NCBI RefSeq assembly: GCF_014356525.2
Contig: NC_052514.1
Span: forward strand, 1,593,831-1,657,830
Source: Nilaparvata lugens
Lineage: Eukaryota; Arthropoda; Insecta; Hemiptera; Delphacidae
Direction: 5' to 3'
Length of the DNA: 64,000 nucleotides
Part shown: positions 43,042 through 53,499 of the stretch, in pieces
How the letters are laid out: each line of letters opens with the position of its first letter
How positions within the stretch are numbered: the first letter of the stretch is position 1
Position numbers and translations under genes: made by a program
Notes under the pieces: model-generated
Databases searched by the model: none
Seen by the model: only the letters and a program-made list of their open reading frames with translations
Told to the model about the DNA's origin: nothing

Positions 43042-43138
43042 TTTTAATAGATCTGTGAATTTGTCAAAATTGAAGTCCATTCTATCCAATATGAATAACT
43101 ACCTATTTATGAGTTTAAAGTCGCTTCTCGATAGAGAT

Positions 43139-43376
43139 AGACACAGATTGAGAGAAGAAGTAGAAGAAGGAGAAGACAGGAGGAGGAGAAGGAGAAGGCA
43201 GGAGAAGAAGAAGAAGAAGAAGAAGAAGAAGAAGAAGAAGAAGAAGAAGAAGAAGAAAAGAGAAGAAGAAGAAGAAGAAGAAGAGAGAAGAAGAAGAAGA
43301 AGAAGAAGAAGAGAAGAAGAATAAGAAGAAGAAAAGAAGGAGTGAAGAAGAAAAGAAAAAGAAGAAGAAGAAGAAG

Positions 43377-43408
<32 letters not shown>

Positions 43409-43440
43409 GAAGAAGAAGAAGAAGAAGAAGAAGAATTACA
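43139..43440. repeat. GAA trinucleotide tract, ~300 bp
   Basis: Nearly uninterrupted GAA with a few AGG and AAG changes. Lysine/glutamate or serine/leucine frames over it are artefacts. Confidence 0.95.
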
Positions 43441-43778
43441 TCTACTATTGTTTGAGAAGAAGGAGCCCACCTAAAGTTGTGAGTCCACTCATCTCTCATC
43501 ATCATCATCAGTTTTATAACTCAGGCACAAGCCTGGAGCTAATGAGGGCATCATCCTCAGCAAATGAACGAAAATATCACAATATCACCTCAACTAGTCA
43601 GAGAAGGAAAGTGACATCAATGTCAGCATTATTTCATGTTTCAACTTCATTTGTAAACATCATAGATATTTAATATTTCTTGTTTCATCTCATTATTTTT
43701 TTATGTAATACCATGAATATTCAACATCATGTCAATCACTATAATCATGAAATAAACACTACAGTAACCCGTCTTAGT
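43441..43778. other. Unassigned interval
   Basis: A small CAT run at 43497-43510. The 73-codon frame 43452-43673 has no recognisable domain. Confidence 0.4.
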
Positions 43779-43978
43779 GTCAGTGGATAAATATTGAAGA
43801 ACAGCCTTGCCAATTCTCTGTCTTGCCACTGCCTTCTAAAGGAAATAACTGATACCGGTATTTCTGATGTAATATCAACTACTGTTAATTCTTGTTTGAA
43901 ACAATCAATAGAAATTTATTGGCACTTTCCAATGACTAAATAATATATTCTTACGATCGAGATGAAATATTTTGTTAA

Positions 43979-44615
43979 CCCTAAAGAGACACACTGGGAT
44001 GTTTCACACCCCAGGGATTTTTTTCCTGTTCTGCAGTTTACAGATGGGAATTTATGCTGAGTCTAAATTAGGTTTGTAGTATTGTCAACTACTCTCCACC
44101 ACTTCCAGTCAGTAATAGCATTCTACAAGGTCACCAGCTCATTTTGTTATTCGTTTGGGGTGTCTAACACCCCAGAGTGTCTTCCACGTAGGACTTTTAT
44201 CAAACACTTTTATTACAAAGATTTACTTGTATTGTCACTACGAATGTGGTATGGAATGATGGATCAGATTGGAATAAATGCTATGATTCTCTACAACTTG
44301 AGATTCAAAACAATAAACGTGAGTTTTTGATGAAGTTGTCATTGGCAATGATCAAGCCATTCGAACAAACCGGATTAGGAGCTCCAACACTCAGGCTGAA
44401 CATACGTACTTTTAAATTGGTATAAATATTGATAAGCAGTGCATTACTTTTGATTTTTGTATGTACTTGGAACAAAAATGATTAAGAAATGATGAAGTAT
44501 GGTCTAAGTACTTGTTTTTTTCATATTTTTCAAAGAAAAATACAAATTAAATTGGGGTGTTCAACACCCCAGTGTGTCTACTGTGTTGGCATAAAGTAAG
44601 TGTGTCTCTGTAGGG
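43979..44615 (+). mobile_element. Degraded piggyBac-like element
   Basis: It is bounded by TTAA on both sides (43975-43978, 44616-44619). Termini CCCTAAAGAGACACACT and AGTGTGTCTCTGTAGGG, read inward, are inverted repeats with the CCC start typical of piggyBac elements. Subterminal palindromes GGGGTGTTCAACACCCC and GGGGTGTCTAACACCCC, each followed by AGWGTGTC, recur near both ends and once inside. At 637 bp it is far shorter than an autonomous element (~2-3 kb). Confidence 0.85.
44226..44390 (+). pseudogene. piggyBac transposase C-terminal remnant
   Basis: Frame 1 gives LRMWYGMMDQIGINAMILYN, and after a one-base shift at about 44305 the next frame gives KREFLMKLSLAMIKP. These fit the conserved end of the piggyBac transposase catalytic region (hydrophobic ...D.aGiNa.viY..., then RREFL..La..Lv.P). 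The upstream catalytic domain is missing, and a WP-type motif ahead of LRM looks mutated. Decayed remnant; not functional. Confidence 0.65.
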
Positions 44616-44765
44616 TTAAATGATCATAATTCTAGATTGTTAAAACCGATCAGGCAACATTGCAAAACTAAAAAAGGATAGCACTATCTGCTTTCCCAAA
44701 TAATAGACAAGAATAGCAACACCAATGTTAATCAAACACTGCCATTATAACGTGAACCTCACTAT

Positions 44766-45070
44766 AAAAATCCCCAGCTCCACAACAAGATATCAACCCA
44801 TTCAAATCCATTTCGTTCACCATCATTTATTTAATCTGATAACATTGCGGAGCTGGAAAAGGATAGCACTATCTGCTTTGTCAAATGATAGACAAGGATA
44901 GCAACACCAAAATTAATCAAACACTGCCATTATAACGTGGGACCTCACTATAGAAATCCCCAGCTTCACAACAAGATATCAACCCGATCAAAGTCATTCC
45001 GCGAAAATCTTCCTTAGAATTTCCAGCACTACTTTCCACCAATCACAAGAAACCATTCAAATCCATTTCG
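44766..45070. repeat. Local duplication around a GTGAGG MITE fragment
   Basis: ATCCCCAGCTCCACAACAAG then ATATCAACCCATTCAAATCC (44771-44810) recurs at 44957-45000 (ATCCCCAGCTTCACAACAAG), with the MITE fragment 44838-44952 between. CCATTCAAATCCATTTCGT recurs once more at 45053. Confidence 0.7.
44838..44952 (-). mobile_element. GTGAGG MITE, 5' end (inverted)
   Basis: From GATAACATTGCGGAGCTGG to ACGTGGGACCTCACTA, including one extra G in the terminus. It was probably copied with its flank from the adjacent copy at 44620-44766. Confidence 0.75.
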
Positions 45071-45598
45071 TGGAAACCTCTGTCTTAAAATCCACCTCTA
45101 TTTCATTCCCTCAATCACAAGTCACATATACTTCATTTTCGAACTCACGAGGGTATTGTTCGTGACGTTGCTTTGAACTTTTAAAATTCCCGCTCCCTCG
45201 AAGTGTGTAATTCACTTTCTAACTGTCAGCATTCTCAATGGATATAATTCAGGCTTCCCATTTAATCAGTGCTGACATTCTCCCTCGGCTTGAGATTTAC
45301 TTTGAACAGACAGCATTCCTTGTAAATAGCTTCAATGCTTCGCAATCAACCGATGCCGACAGTTCAACGTGACTCACAAGCCATGACGTCCGTGATTATT
45401 GTTTACTTCCCAGTGGAGAAGAGTGAGAGAAAGAAAGAGAGAGAGAGCGATAGAAGGAGAGGTAGAGAGAGCTGAGCAGACTTCGCTGATGATCAAAGAT
45501 GTTCGTTCACTTTGTGTGTATTTTCGCTGTGCTTTCAAATTTCAAAAGACTTTCAGTCAGCAGAAATTCGTTTGGCATTCGTCTGTCACTCTTCTACT
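45071..45598. other. Unassigned interval
   Basis: GA-rich at 45412-45475. GCTTCAATGCTTCG near 45325 resembles 24524. Overlapping open frames starting at 45399-45512 run into the TTC tract and have no domain. Confidence 0.4.
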
Positions 45599-45601
45599 CC
45601 G

Positions 45602-45633
<32 letters not shown>

Positions 45634-45735
45634 CTTCTTCTTCTTCTCTTCTTCTTCTTCTTCTTCTCTTCTTCTTCTTCTTCTCCTTCTTCTTCTCCTT
45701 CTTCTTCGTCAATTTCTTCTTCTACTTCTCCGTCT
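45599..45735. repeat. TTC trinucleotide tract
   Basis: About 120 bp of TTC with CTC and CTT changes. Confidence 0.95.
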
Positions 45736-46130
45736 CTTGAAAATGTGTTTGACGATTCCCCCTCGTTACACCCAGAAAGCATTTTGTTCGCCTGCCTTTT
45801 GAACATTTCCATTTTACGCCACATCAGACAAACTCTAATCCATGCAAACCGCAATCTATTGCCATCTTCAGTATTGTTGTACTGTTTTTAGCCGTTAAAG
45901 AACATTGTCAGCTCTACAGAGTTGTACTGTTTTTAGCCGTAAATAAGCATTGTCTTATTATATCTACAGAGTTGTACTGTTTTTAGCCATAAATTAACAT
46001 TGTCAGCTCAACAGTTGTACTGTTTTCAACCGTGAATGAACATTGTCAGCTCTGCAGTTGTAGTACTGTTTTTAGCCATGAATGAACATTGTCAGCTCAA
46101 CAGCTGTACTGTTTTCAGCCGCGAATGAAT

Positions 46131-47049
46131 AATGAATGCTCATATGAATAAAACCAGAGCAAATGCTCATGAGCAAAAGCATGGAGCATAAGGTTTTGCT
46201 CATGAGCAAAAGGTAGAAGCAAAATCATTTGCTCATTTTTATATGAATAAGCTTCACCTTATACTCTTACCTTATGCTCCTGAACTCTGGAGCAAATGCT
46301 CACGTATTTTAAAGATTTTTCATCAGCTGATTCGCTTTTGTAGCCTTACTATGTTTTTAAAGCTCAAGGAAGCGCTAAATATGCAAGTAGGGTGCACAGC
46401 TTGTGTTTGCGTCGTCTGCTCTGTTTTCTATTTATGAATAGAGTTTTAGGTTTAGTTGAGTTTAGAATTTTGAGATAATAGCGTGAAAAAATGTCATCTC
46501 TATAATAATATTCAGCATATTCTTATTTCTTATAATAGCCTTCTTATAATCGTCTACACTCTCATCTTCTTAAATGCCTATTTCTTATTTTGTGATGGCT
46601 ATCTTTATAACAGATATCTTTTGTATTTATTAGTTTGTAGGGATAATGGTAATATTTATATCATGGTTAAATCTAGAAAGAGTTTTATAGTTCTCAACTA
46701 TTGGTTGTGATCGTATCTGGTATAGTTTCCTCTTCCTCATACGAATTAGTTGAGCCATTTTACTATGAGCAAAAGGTGATAAGCTGCTCTAGACTAGACT
46801 CACCTTTTTTGAAGCATTTGCTTCGAAAGTTGAGCAAATGCTATTGTTTATTCATACAATTTTGAGCAAAAGCTTTTACTTTTGAGTAAATGCTCTATTT
46901 TTTTATTTATTTTTTTATACTTTTGACTAAAACTATTTTTTTTGATGAGCATGAGCAAAAGGTTTTGCTCACATTTATTCATAGAAAATGAAGCAAATGC
47001 TCAATATTTCAGAAGTATGAGCAAATGCTCAACTTTATTCATATGTGCC
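46131..47049 (-). mobile_element. GAGCAAATGCTC element, copy 1
   Basis: Ends CTCATATGAATAAAACC and TTTATTCATATGTGCCATT are inverted. Subterminal regions of ~150 bp at each end are packed with GAGCA and TGCTC in both orientations (GAGCAAATGCTC, GAGCAAAAGGTTTTGCTC). The centre matches 57617-58500 in inverse orientation at high identity and holds a 42-codon frame on the minus strand (46630-46758, starting MAQLIRMRKRKLYQIR). An ORF on the plus strand (46483-46710) is incidental. Confidence 0.8.
46630..46758 (-). CDS. Short shared reading frame in the GAGCAAATGCTC element, copy 1
   Basis: Forty-two codons from ATG at 46758 to TAA at 46630. The first 27 residues are the same as those of the frame in copy 2 (57872-58078): basic N-terminus MAQLIRMRKRKLYQIRSQ followed by PIVENYKTL. 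Here the frame then closes early. It may be a first exon or leftover start of a transposase, or chance. No domain recognised. Confidence 0.3.
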   Translation of the reverse strand: MAQLIRMRKRKLYQIRSQPIVENYKTLSRFNHDINITIIPTN

Positions 47050-47140
47050 ATTGTCAGCTCTACAGTTGTACTGTTTTTAGCCATGAATGAACATTGTCAG
47101 CTCTGCCGTTGTTGTACTGTTTCCAGCTGTAAATGAACAT

Positions 47141-47899
47141 CCTGCTAAAAGCAGGAAAATGACACTCGACAGAATTCTCATGTAGAGATGAAATGACAGA
47201 GAGGAATAAAAGATTAATATGTTTTTGATGTAGGAGAGTAACAGAGAGGGGTGGAATACGAATATGAAAAGAGAAGGGGAATGTTAAAGATTGATGGGGG
47301 AATGGAGAATCCTTTTGTTTCTGGGGTGTATTTCACGTAAATCATTCATAAAGATCAAGATGAAGAAGAAAATGTCAAAGTTTCATGGGAAAATGGAAAC
47401 CGTCTTGTTTCGTGGTTTATTCCACGAAAATCCATTAGGATACTAATATGACTACAAAGAGTAAAACAACAGTAAAGTCATCCCTGATTCACAATCTTTT
47501 TCAAAGGGGGAGAATCAAAACTGGAGAATATAGGAGAAGATATAGAATTGATAGGACTTATTCAAGTACTGGGAAGAATGGAAGAAAATTTAATTGTTAT
47601 CTGTCTTTCTGATGATATTTACTGAAAGCAATCAAAGCATGAGAGAAATCTGCTATCGACAAAGTCACGTAAAAGATACGAAATTGATGTTTGAATATAG
47701 GAACGATATCTACAAAATTCATTGTCAACCAGATCTTTGATGGACTTTTGGAATGGATTATTGATGGATTCACAGATATTCAATCAATAATTTTTACTTA
47801 TAAACTCAGAATAAATTAACAGTATATTTCTATTTATCTATTTAAAATGATAAATATTATCATAGAAAATTGACTTCTTTAATGACAAACTAACTCTAT
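47141..47899. other. Unassigned interval
   Basis: A weak duplication: TTTTGTTTCTGGGGTGTATT (47315) and CTTGTTTCGTGGTTTATTCC (47402) within similar purine-rich surroundings. No gene supported. Confidence 0.4.
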
Positions 47900-48969
47900 G
47901 GGCCAGTTTCGGGATCTATAAGTTCTGGACTTACAGAGTCTAGGACTAAAAGAAGCGCTCGGGTCTAAATTGACTTTCTGAGTCACGACTTTATCTTCTA
48001 AACTCCGGAGTCTATCAAGTTCTCGACTTATTTGAAACCAGGACTTTAACGCAGTAAACATGAGGGAAATTCACAATACTTTGCTGTTGTATTGTTGGCA
48101 TTATAGCAAAATGAAAACAGCTGATTGCAGCGGGATAATTCAAATGAGCATGCTCTCCAAACTATTTTGTAAAAATACGTTTCGATTTCTTTGTAGGCCT
48201 ATTCAAGGCGAAACCTTTAAATGATGGATCTTTCGAATGACTCTTTAGGATCATTGATCCTAACCAGTGTGATTTTGGAATAAAAATTCCATTAGGCTAT
48301 TGAGTTTGAAAACGTATTTGTTAAAAAAAAAACTGGAATAATGATTTATTAGGTATTGTTATATTATTATTAAAATGTTAAATATGACATTGATTATAAG
48401 ATTCAGATTGGAATATAAATTCCAAGACAATCCATGTATTATTTTTCTTGAACATTTTTAGGTTATGTCACAGTCGTGAAATAAGGTTAGTTTTCTACGC
48501 ATAATTCTGATACAATTTTCTTCCAAAATGAACTAGTAAACTATAATTCATGAATTTAGATGGACTAATCAAAATAATTCAGGTATTCCATGACATTTAT
48601 TTGGCTTTTCATCTACCCCAAAACAATAACAGAATTGTGTTTGCTCAGTTAAGTCTAGAACTTAAATTTAAACCCTACCACAGTCGAGGGTTTAAAATCA
48701 CGCTGTTTTAAGTCCTGGACTTAACGATTTTTGATAAATACTTGACTCGGAAAGAGGCGAGAATCTAATTCAAGTCCTGGACTTATAAGCCCTTCACTCA
48801 GAAATCGAAATTATAAACTCCAGGGTCTAACGTGATCTCTAAACTCCAGAGTCTATTAAGTCCTCGACTACGTTAACGCTCTGACTTGGAAAGCCATTTT
48901 TCTGAATCCAGAGTTCAAAGCCAGTTAAAGTTTAGAACCCAGCTAAATCCCGAGCCCGGAAACCGGCCC
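47900..48969. mobile_element. GGGCCGGTTTC element, long form
   Basis: Starts GGGCCAGTTTCGGGATCT and ends GAGCCCGGAAACCGGCCC, mutually inverted. Subterminal AAGTCCTGGACTTA / TAAGTCCAGGACTT and CTCCGGAGTCTATCAAGTC-type motifs recur in both halves (near 47935, 48700, 48770, 48830). The middle is AT-rich and without a frame. The GGGCC...GGCCC ends suggest PIF/Harbinger or ISL2EU; flanks TAT and TAA are close to a 3-bp TWA duplication but do not match. Confidence 0.7.
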
Positions 48970-49650
48970 TAAAATGAATAAACCACCGCTACCAACATCT
49001 GATAACCTTGGGAACTATCTCCCAAAAATCATGATTCCATAAAATAGTGATTGATTAATTCCCGACTTGTCCTGACACCCCGAATCAAAGAGGGGCTTAA
49101 CAAAGTACCCGTACTTCTTTTCACAAAACCCCTCACTCAATCTCTCTCTTTTCCTCCCCTCTACTCCAACCCCTACATATCTACAAAAATTATTGTATGC
49201 CTCTTTTGCCCCCAACTAATACTTGCCAACACATCTTCGAATTACTTCCATTCGAGAAATTGCCGAGATAAGGGTTGAAGGGCTCCAAACAATACACCCT
49301 TTCCGACTTTTTCCCTATATCTGTCATCTGAGGGAAAACTGGTCTTGATGTGTCTGTCATCCCTTATCTAAGGGATGGATCTTGGCAATTCCTATATATA
49401 CATCAGAGGAGCTTGAATATTCCATATCTCTATAAGAGGGGTTGCGAATTATTATACAGCTTATATTACTGTAGACAAGTTTACCGATTGAAGGGTTGTC
49501 ATATCTATATTGAGAGGCTACATCTATAATATGTTGACATGTTATATATCTATGGATAGTCAGGGTTTAAATTATTATACAGTATATCTGTATTATGACG
49601 TCGCCCTTTTTTGCGGATGTGGACTTTTCTAATATCAATTTCTACAGCCC
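48970..49650. other. Unassigned interval
   Basis: No shared repeat. Open frames 49015-49215 and 49051-49278 lie on opposite strands of the same DNA and show no domain. Confidence 0.4.
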
Positions 49651-49862
49651 TCTGTTTCTTCTCCTTCTTCTGCTTCTTCTTCTTCTTCTTCTTCTGCTTC
49701 TTCCTCTTCTTCTTTTTCTTCTTCTTCATCTTCTCCTTTTTCATCTTCTTCTTTATCTTTTTCTTCTTCTTCTTCTTCTTCTACTTCTCCTTCTCTTTTT
49801 TCTTCTTCTTCTTCTTCTACTTCTTCTTCTTCTTCTTGTTCTTGTTTTCTTTCTTCTGTCAC
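49651..49862. repeat. TTC tract
   Basis: About 210 bp of TTC with TGC, TAC and TTT changes. All five open frames over it (for example 49595-50056) are translations of the repeat. Confidence 0.95.
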
Positions 49863-50261
49863 TCTCATCACGATCTGCTGTGACAGAAGACAGGATGACA
49901 ATTTTGTCGTCTCTTGTTCTGAACAATAATATTTTCCCCCTTTTTTTGGGATTCACTTTTCTTTTTCTCAACCTTTTCTTTCTACTCGACAAAAAAAAAA
50001 GGATAATATGTGAACAGTCATTACATAGCATTGAGAAGAGGTGTCAGTGTGAATAACAGTGGAAAAAAATGAAAAATACTGAGAGAAGTAATGTCAATAT
50101 TGAAAAGTGATGAGAGGGAAATCATATGAAGAAGAAGAAGAAGAAGGGAAAATTAAGTGTAATGAAAGTATTTGATATGAAATAAAAGATTAAAAACACA
50201 AGTTCAAAAATGCATTTATGTATTCATAGCACTGAATTCATAAGAAAAATATAAAATTCTT

Positions 50262-50452
50262 GAGGTACCCTTTATTTTTAAAAACTTTAAAATAGTTCAA
50301 CAACTAGTTTCGATACTAACTTGGGTCATTTTCAATTTTTTTCTAATTGATAATCAATTCAAAGTCGAAACTAGTAGTTGAACTATTTTAAAGTTGTAAA
50401 AAATGAAGGGTGCTTCTAGATTTCCATATTGTTTTTATTTATTTAAATCAGC
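50262..50452. mobile_element. CTAGTTTCG foldback
   Basis: Arms GTACCCTTTATTTTTAAAAA, CTTTAAAATAGTTCAAC, AACTAGTTTCGA and the same inverted (TCGAAACTAGTAGTTGAACT, AATGAAGGGTGC) surround ACTTGGGTCATTTTCAA. The right flank (TTTCCATATTGTTTTTATTT) resembles the flank of 13770 and 14150. Confidence 0.75.
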
Positions 50453-50523
50453 CCATTGAGTGTTCTAATAGCACTGGAAACTACCAAGAATTGTACATAA
50501 TGAAAGTAATGTTGATAGAATAG

Positions 50524-51104
50524 TGCTGAAGAGAAATTGAAGATAATCTATACTATCATATATTGAAGGAAATAACTGGCTTTTATATCTTAGGGATGTC
50601 GAGAAGCTGAAGATTAGGGATGTGTGCTGAAGAGAAATTAAAGATAATCTATACTATCATATACTAAAGGAAATAACTGGCTTCTATATCTTAGGGATGT
50701 CGAGAAGCTGAAGATGAGGGATGTGTGCTGAAGAGAAATTAAAGATAATCTATACTATCATATACTAAAGGAAATAACTGGCTTTTATATCTTAGGGATG
50801 TCGAGAAGCTGAAGATGAGGGATGTGTGCTGAAGAGAAATTAAAGATAATCTATACTATCATATACTAAAGGAAATAACTGGCTTTTATATCTTAGGGAT
50901 GTCGAGAAGCTGAAGATTAGGGATGTGTGCTGAAGGGAAATTAAAGATAATCTATACTATCATATACTAAAGGAAATAACTGGCTTTTATATCTTAGGGA
51001 TGTCGAGAAGCTGAAGATTAGGGATGTGTGCTGAAGAGAATTTAAAGATAATCTATACTATCATATACTAAAGGAAATAACTGGCTTTTATATCTTAGGG
51101 ATGT
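50524..51104. repeat. 101-bp minisatellite, ~5.7 copies
   Basis: Units start at about 50524, 50625, 50726, 50827, 50928 and 51029 and contain TGCTGAAGAGAAATTAAAGA, ACTAAAGGAAATAACTGGC and TTAGGGATGTCGAGAAGC. Copies differ at only one to four positions. The last unit runs without a break into the ACCCGTGCTCC element at 51105. Confidence 0.9.
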
Positions 51105-51415
51105 CACGAATGTCGCATCATCACAACTGGAGTCTGAACAACTGGATTGATTAATATTTGAGATTTTGCAGGATTAGATTCCTAATTTACTGAGGATGAT
51201 TATACGCCTATCTGTGTTTTTCAATGTTTTTTCAATGTTTTTTCGATGTTTTTCGATGTTTTTCAATGTTTTCCATTGTTTTTCATTGTTTTTCAATGTT
51301 TTTTCTCGCCTATTTTAAGTTCTTCGACATTTCAATAAGTTCTTCGAGTTTTCAGTTCATCTAAATGATTATCAGTTCATCAAGTTTCTGAATGCACCCT
51401 CATGGAGCACGAATT
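51105..51415 (-). mobile_element. ACCCGTGCTCC element with an internal tandem repeat
   Basis: In reverse: CGCATCATCAC, CTAATTTACTGAGGATG, then (TTTTTCAATG)n of about eight units at 51213-51303, then TTCTGAATGCACCCTCATGG and AGCACGAATT. The tandem repeat expands the TTTTCAA segment of the family. Confidence 0.75.
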
Positions 51416-51424
51416 ACCTACAAT

Positions 51425-52543
51425 GGTTGGGTTCACGTTATAATGGCAGTGTTTGACCAGCAAAGGTATTGATATCCTTGTGTATCATTCAACAAAACGG
51501 ATAGTGCTATCTCTTTCTAGCTTTGCACTGTTGTCAGATAGTCATCAACAATGAAGAATAAATAATTAATTAACAAAATATTTCATCTTATTTATAAAAA
51601 TTCATTATTGAATTATTGAAAATAGTTATTTGTGCAACTAGTGCGCAAAGTGACAGTTTGCTGCACCGAAAGAAACGTTTACACATGAGCCGTAGGCGAG
51701 TGCGGAATAATTGTTTGTTGAGTGCAGCAGAGGAGCTTTGCACACACATTTCACATTAAATTTTTCTACAGTTAGCAATGAATATGAAAATTGGTTGATC
51801 ATGGGTAAAATGTTTGTCTGTATAATTTCTTATAAATAACAACTTTAATTTATTTTAAACTTGATAATTCAATTAAAATTAATAATCGATAATTTATTCA
51901 AATTAAAAAATAAAATTATCCAATTAATTTGAATATTTGAATAATTTTGTGTAGATCTTAATATCTAAATAATTTTTCATCCAATCAATTTATGAATGAA
52001 AGCAATTAATTTGAAAATTCTAATAATTTTGTGTAAATCTTAATTTTTAAATAATTTTTCAACCAATCAATTTATGAATGAAAAAAATATTATTTGAAAT
52101 AATGAATAATTAATAATATTAAAAATGTATAATTAATGAGTTCTCATTTTATTTATTTGAAAATCAGAAAAAATAAATAGAACAAATTCGCATTCAAAAT
52201 ACACGCCAACAATGTCAACAGCTGATTGGGATGGCTGCAAGATAATACGCAAAGTATTAAGAGTACGCAAAGTAATACATTGCGCACTAGAGCGGAAAAG
52301 TGATTCTTTGCGGCCTGCAATCAGTGCAGGAATGGTCACTTTCCAAGGTACATTTAGGAAAAATATAATTTCTTGCCTGATAGGATATAATTGATTATTT
52401 TGAACGAGAATGGATAGTTCCTTTACATACATCAATTAACCTGTATTAGCTACCGTCAATAGAAGGCATTGACAAGACTGAAGATTGGCAACGTTGTTCT
52501 CCTATGTTTCTCCACTGCCATTACAACGTGGACATCGATATAG
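51425..52543 (+). mobile_element. GTGAGG MITE carrying a long L module
   Basis: Left part 51425-51621 (GGTTCACGTTATAATGG to TTGAATTATTGAAA), right part ~52365-52543 (TATAATTTCTTGCCTG to ACAACGTGGACATCGATA). The insertion occupies the same MITE position as at 23866. Confidence 0.8.
51622..52364 (+). mobile_element. L module, long version
   Basis: Left end GTTATTTGTGCAACTAGTGC with GAGCCGTAGGCGAGTGCGG; right end GCGCACTAGAGCGGAAAAG, GCAATCAGTGCAGGAATGG and AGGTACATTTAGGAAAAA. The middle (51830-52130) is a very AT-rich region with AATTAATTTGAA repeats and is not shared with the palindromic copy at 21884. Confidence 0.7.
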
Positions 52544-52915
52544 TCATTAATAGGAATGATGACAACAATGATCAAATAATACATGTAATAGAATTCAGTG
52601 AAGTAACAAATGAAAAAAGGTAAATAATTGAATAATTGCCTTTATGAAGGGCGGAATTAGGACTCTGGGTCCTCTCTGTCATACAACCCCAAAGTGGAGA
52701 GAAAACTGAAAAGTTTGGAAAAAGAGAAAAAGATAGATCAGACGGTGAAAAGGAAAATGTATCCTGTAATGTCATGTACCCTTATATTTTGATTGTCAAG
52801 GGAATTGGCACAGCGGTGGCTTTTAGGCTACAATGACAATACTGATAGAGATACGGATCTCATAGTTTTGTTTTGTGACATTTCTGTTCTACAACAATTG
52901 CCTCTGCTCTTTTCT
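52544..52915. other. Unassigned interval
   Basis: No shared repeat or supported gene. The frame 52793-53068 enters the TTC tract. Confidence 0.4.
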
Positions 52916-53062
52916 ATTCTTCTTCCTCATCTTCATCTTCATCATCCTCCTCTTCTTCTTCTTCTTCTTCTTCTTCTTCTCTACTTCTTCTTCTCCTTCT
53001 ACTTCTTCTTATTCTTTCTTCTTTATCTTTTTCTTCTTTATCTTCTTCTTCTTCATCTCTTG
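52916..53062. repeat. TTC/CTT tract
   Basis: Degenerate TTC repeat with TCATCTTCATC at the left. Confidence 0.9.
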
Positions 53063-53149
53063 CAATAACAGACATGTCAAGTAACATCACCAGAACACAC
53101 TATCGGACAATAAAGTAGAAAGCTTTCTCTCCTTTTTATCTCTTCTCAT

Positions 53150-53157
53150 ATTCTTCT

Positions 53158-53198
<41 letters not shown>

Positions 53199-53232
53199 TT
53201 CTCCTCCTTCTTCTTCTTCTTCTTCTTCTGCG
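53150..53232. repeat. TTC tract
   Basis: Second TTC array, ~90 bp from the first, with CTC changes. Confidence 0.9.
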
Positions 53233-53499
53233 GTTTGGCAATCACTTTGTTGAAAGTGTCACACATGTCTTCTTACAATTTTCTCTATTTCGACTGATAT
53301 ATCTTGATTCGGATCACAGGCCAGTCTTTGTGTCTCTATATATTTATTGAAAACTGCTCTCACTTTCTTATATTTTTCTTACCCAACATTGACTGTGTAG
53401 TAGTAAAATTCTAACCAAGTGTATTCATTACTTCTAGCAGTATAGAGAAACGGAATCTATAGATTTAGTGTGATGCTAAAACTATGATTTAGTTTATTT

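Larger units (their letters stand above)
43779..44766 (-). mobile_element. GTGAGG MITE split by a piggyBac-like element
   Basis: Left part 43779-43978 (inverted 3' half, with GATACCGGTATTTCTGATG), right part 44616-44766 ending AACGTGAACCTCACTATA. The outermost ~25 bp of the left terminus are lost or diverged (ACAGTAACCCGTC). Confidence 0.8.
45880..47140. repeat. ~60-bp minisatellite, split by an inserted element
   Basis: The unit GTTGTACTGTTTTTAGCC, ATGAATGAACATTGTCAG, CTCTACA repeats about six times in 45880-46130 and nearly twice in 47050-47140. The GAGCAAATGCTC element (46131-47049) sits between, inserted between GAATGAA and CATTGTCAGCTC of one unit. Confidence 0.8.

Noticed and set aside
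49595..50056. 153-codon frame and four overlapping frames
   Set aside because: All are different-frame translations of the same TTC array.
50524..51104. Regular repeat array resembling a CRISPR
   Set aside because: The 101-bp units are contiguous, with no unique spacers. It is a minisatellite in eukaryotic DNA.
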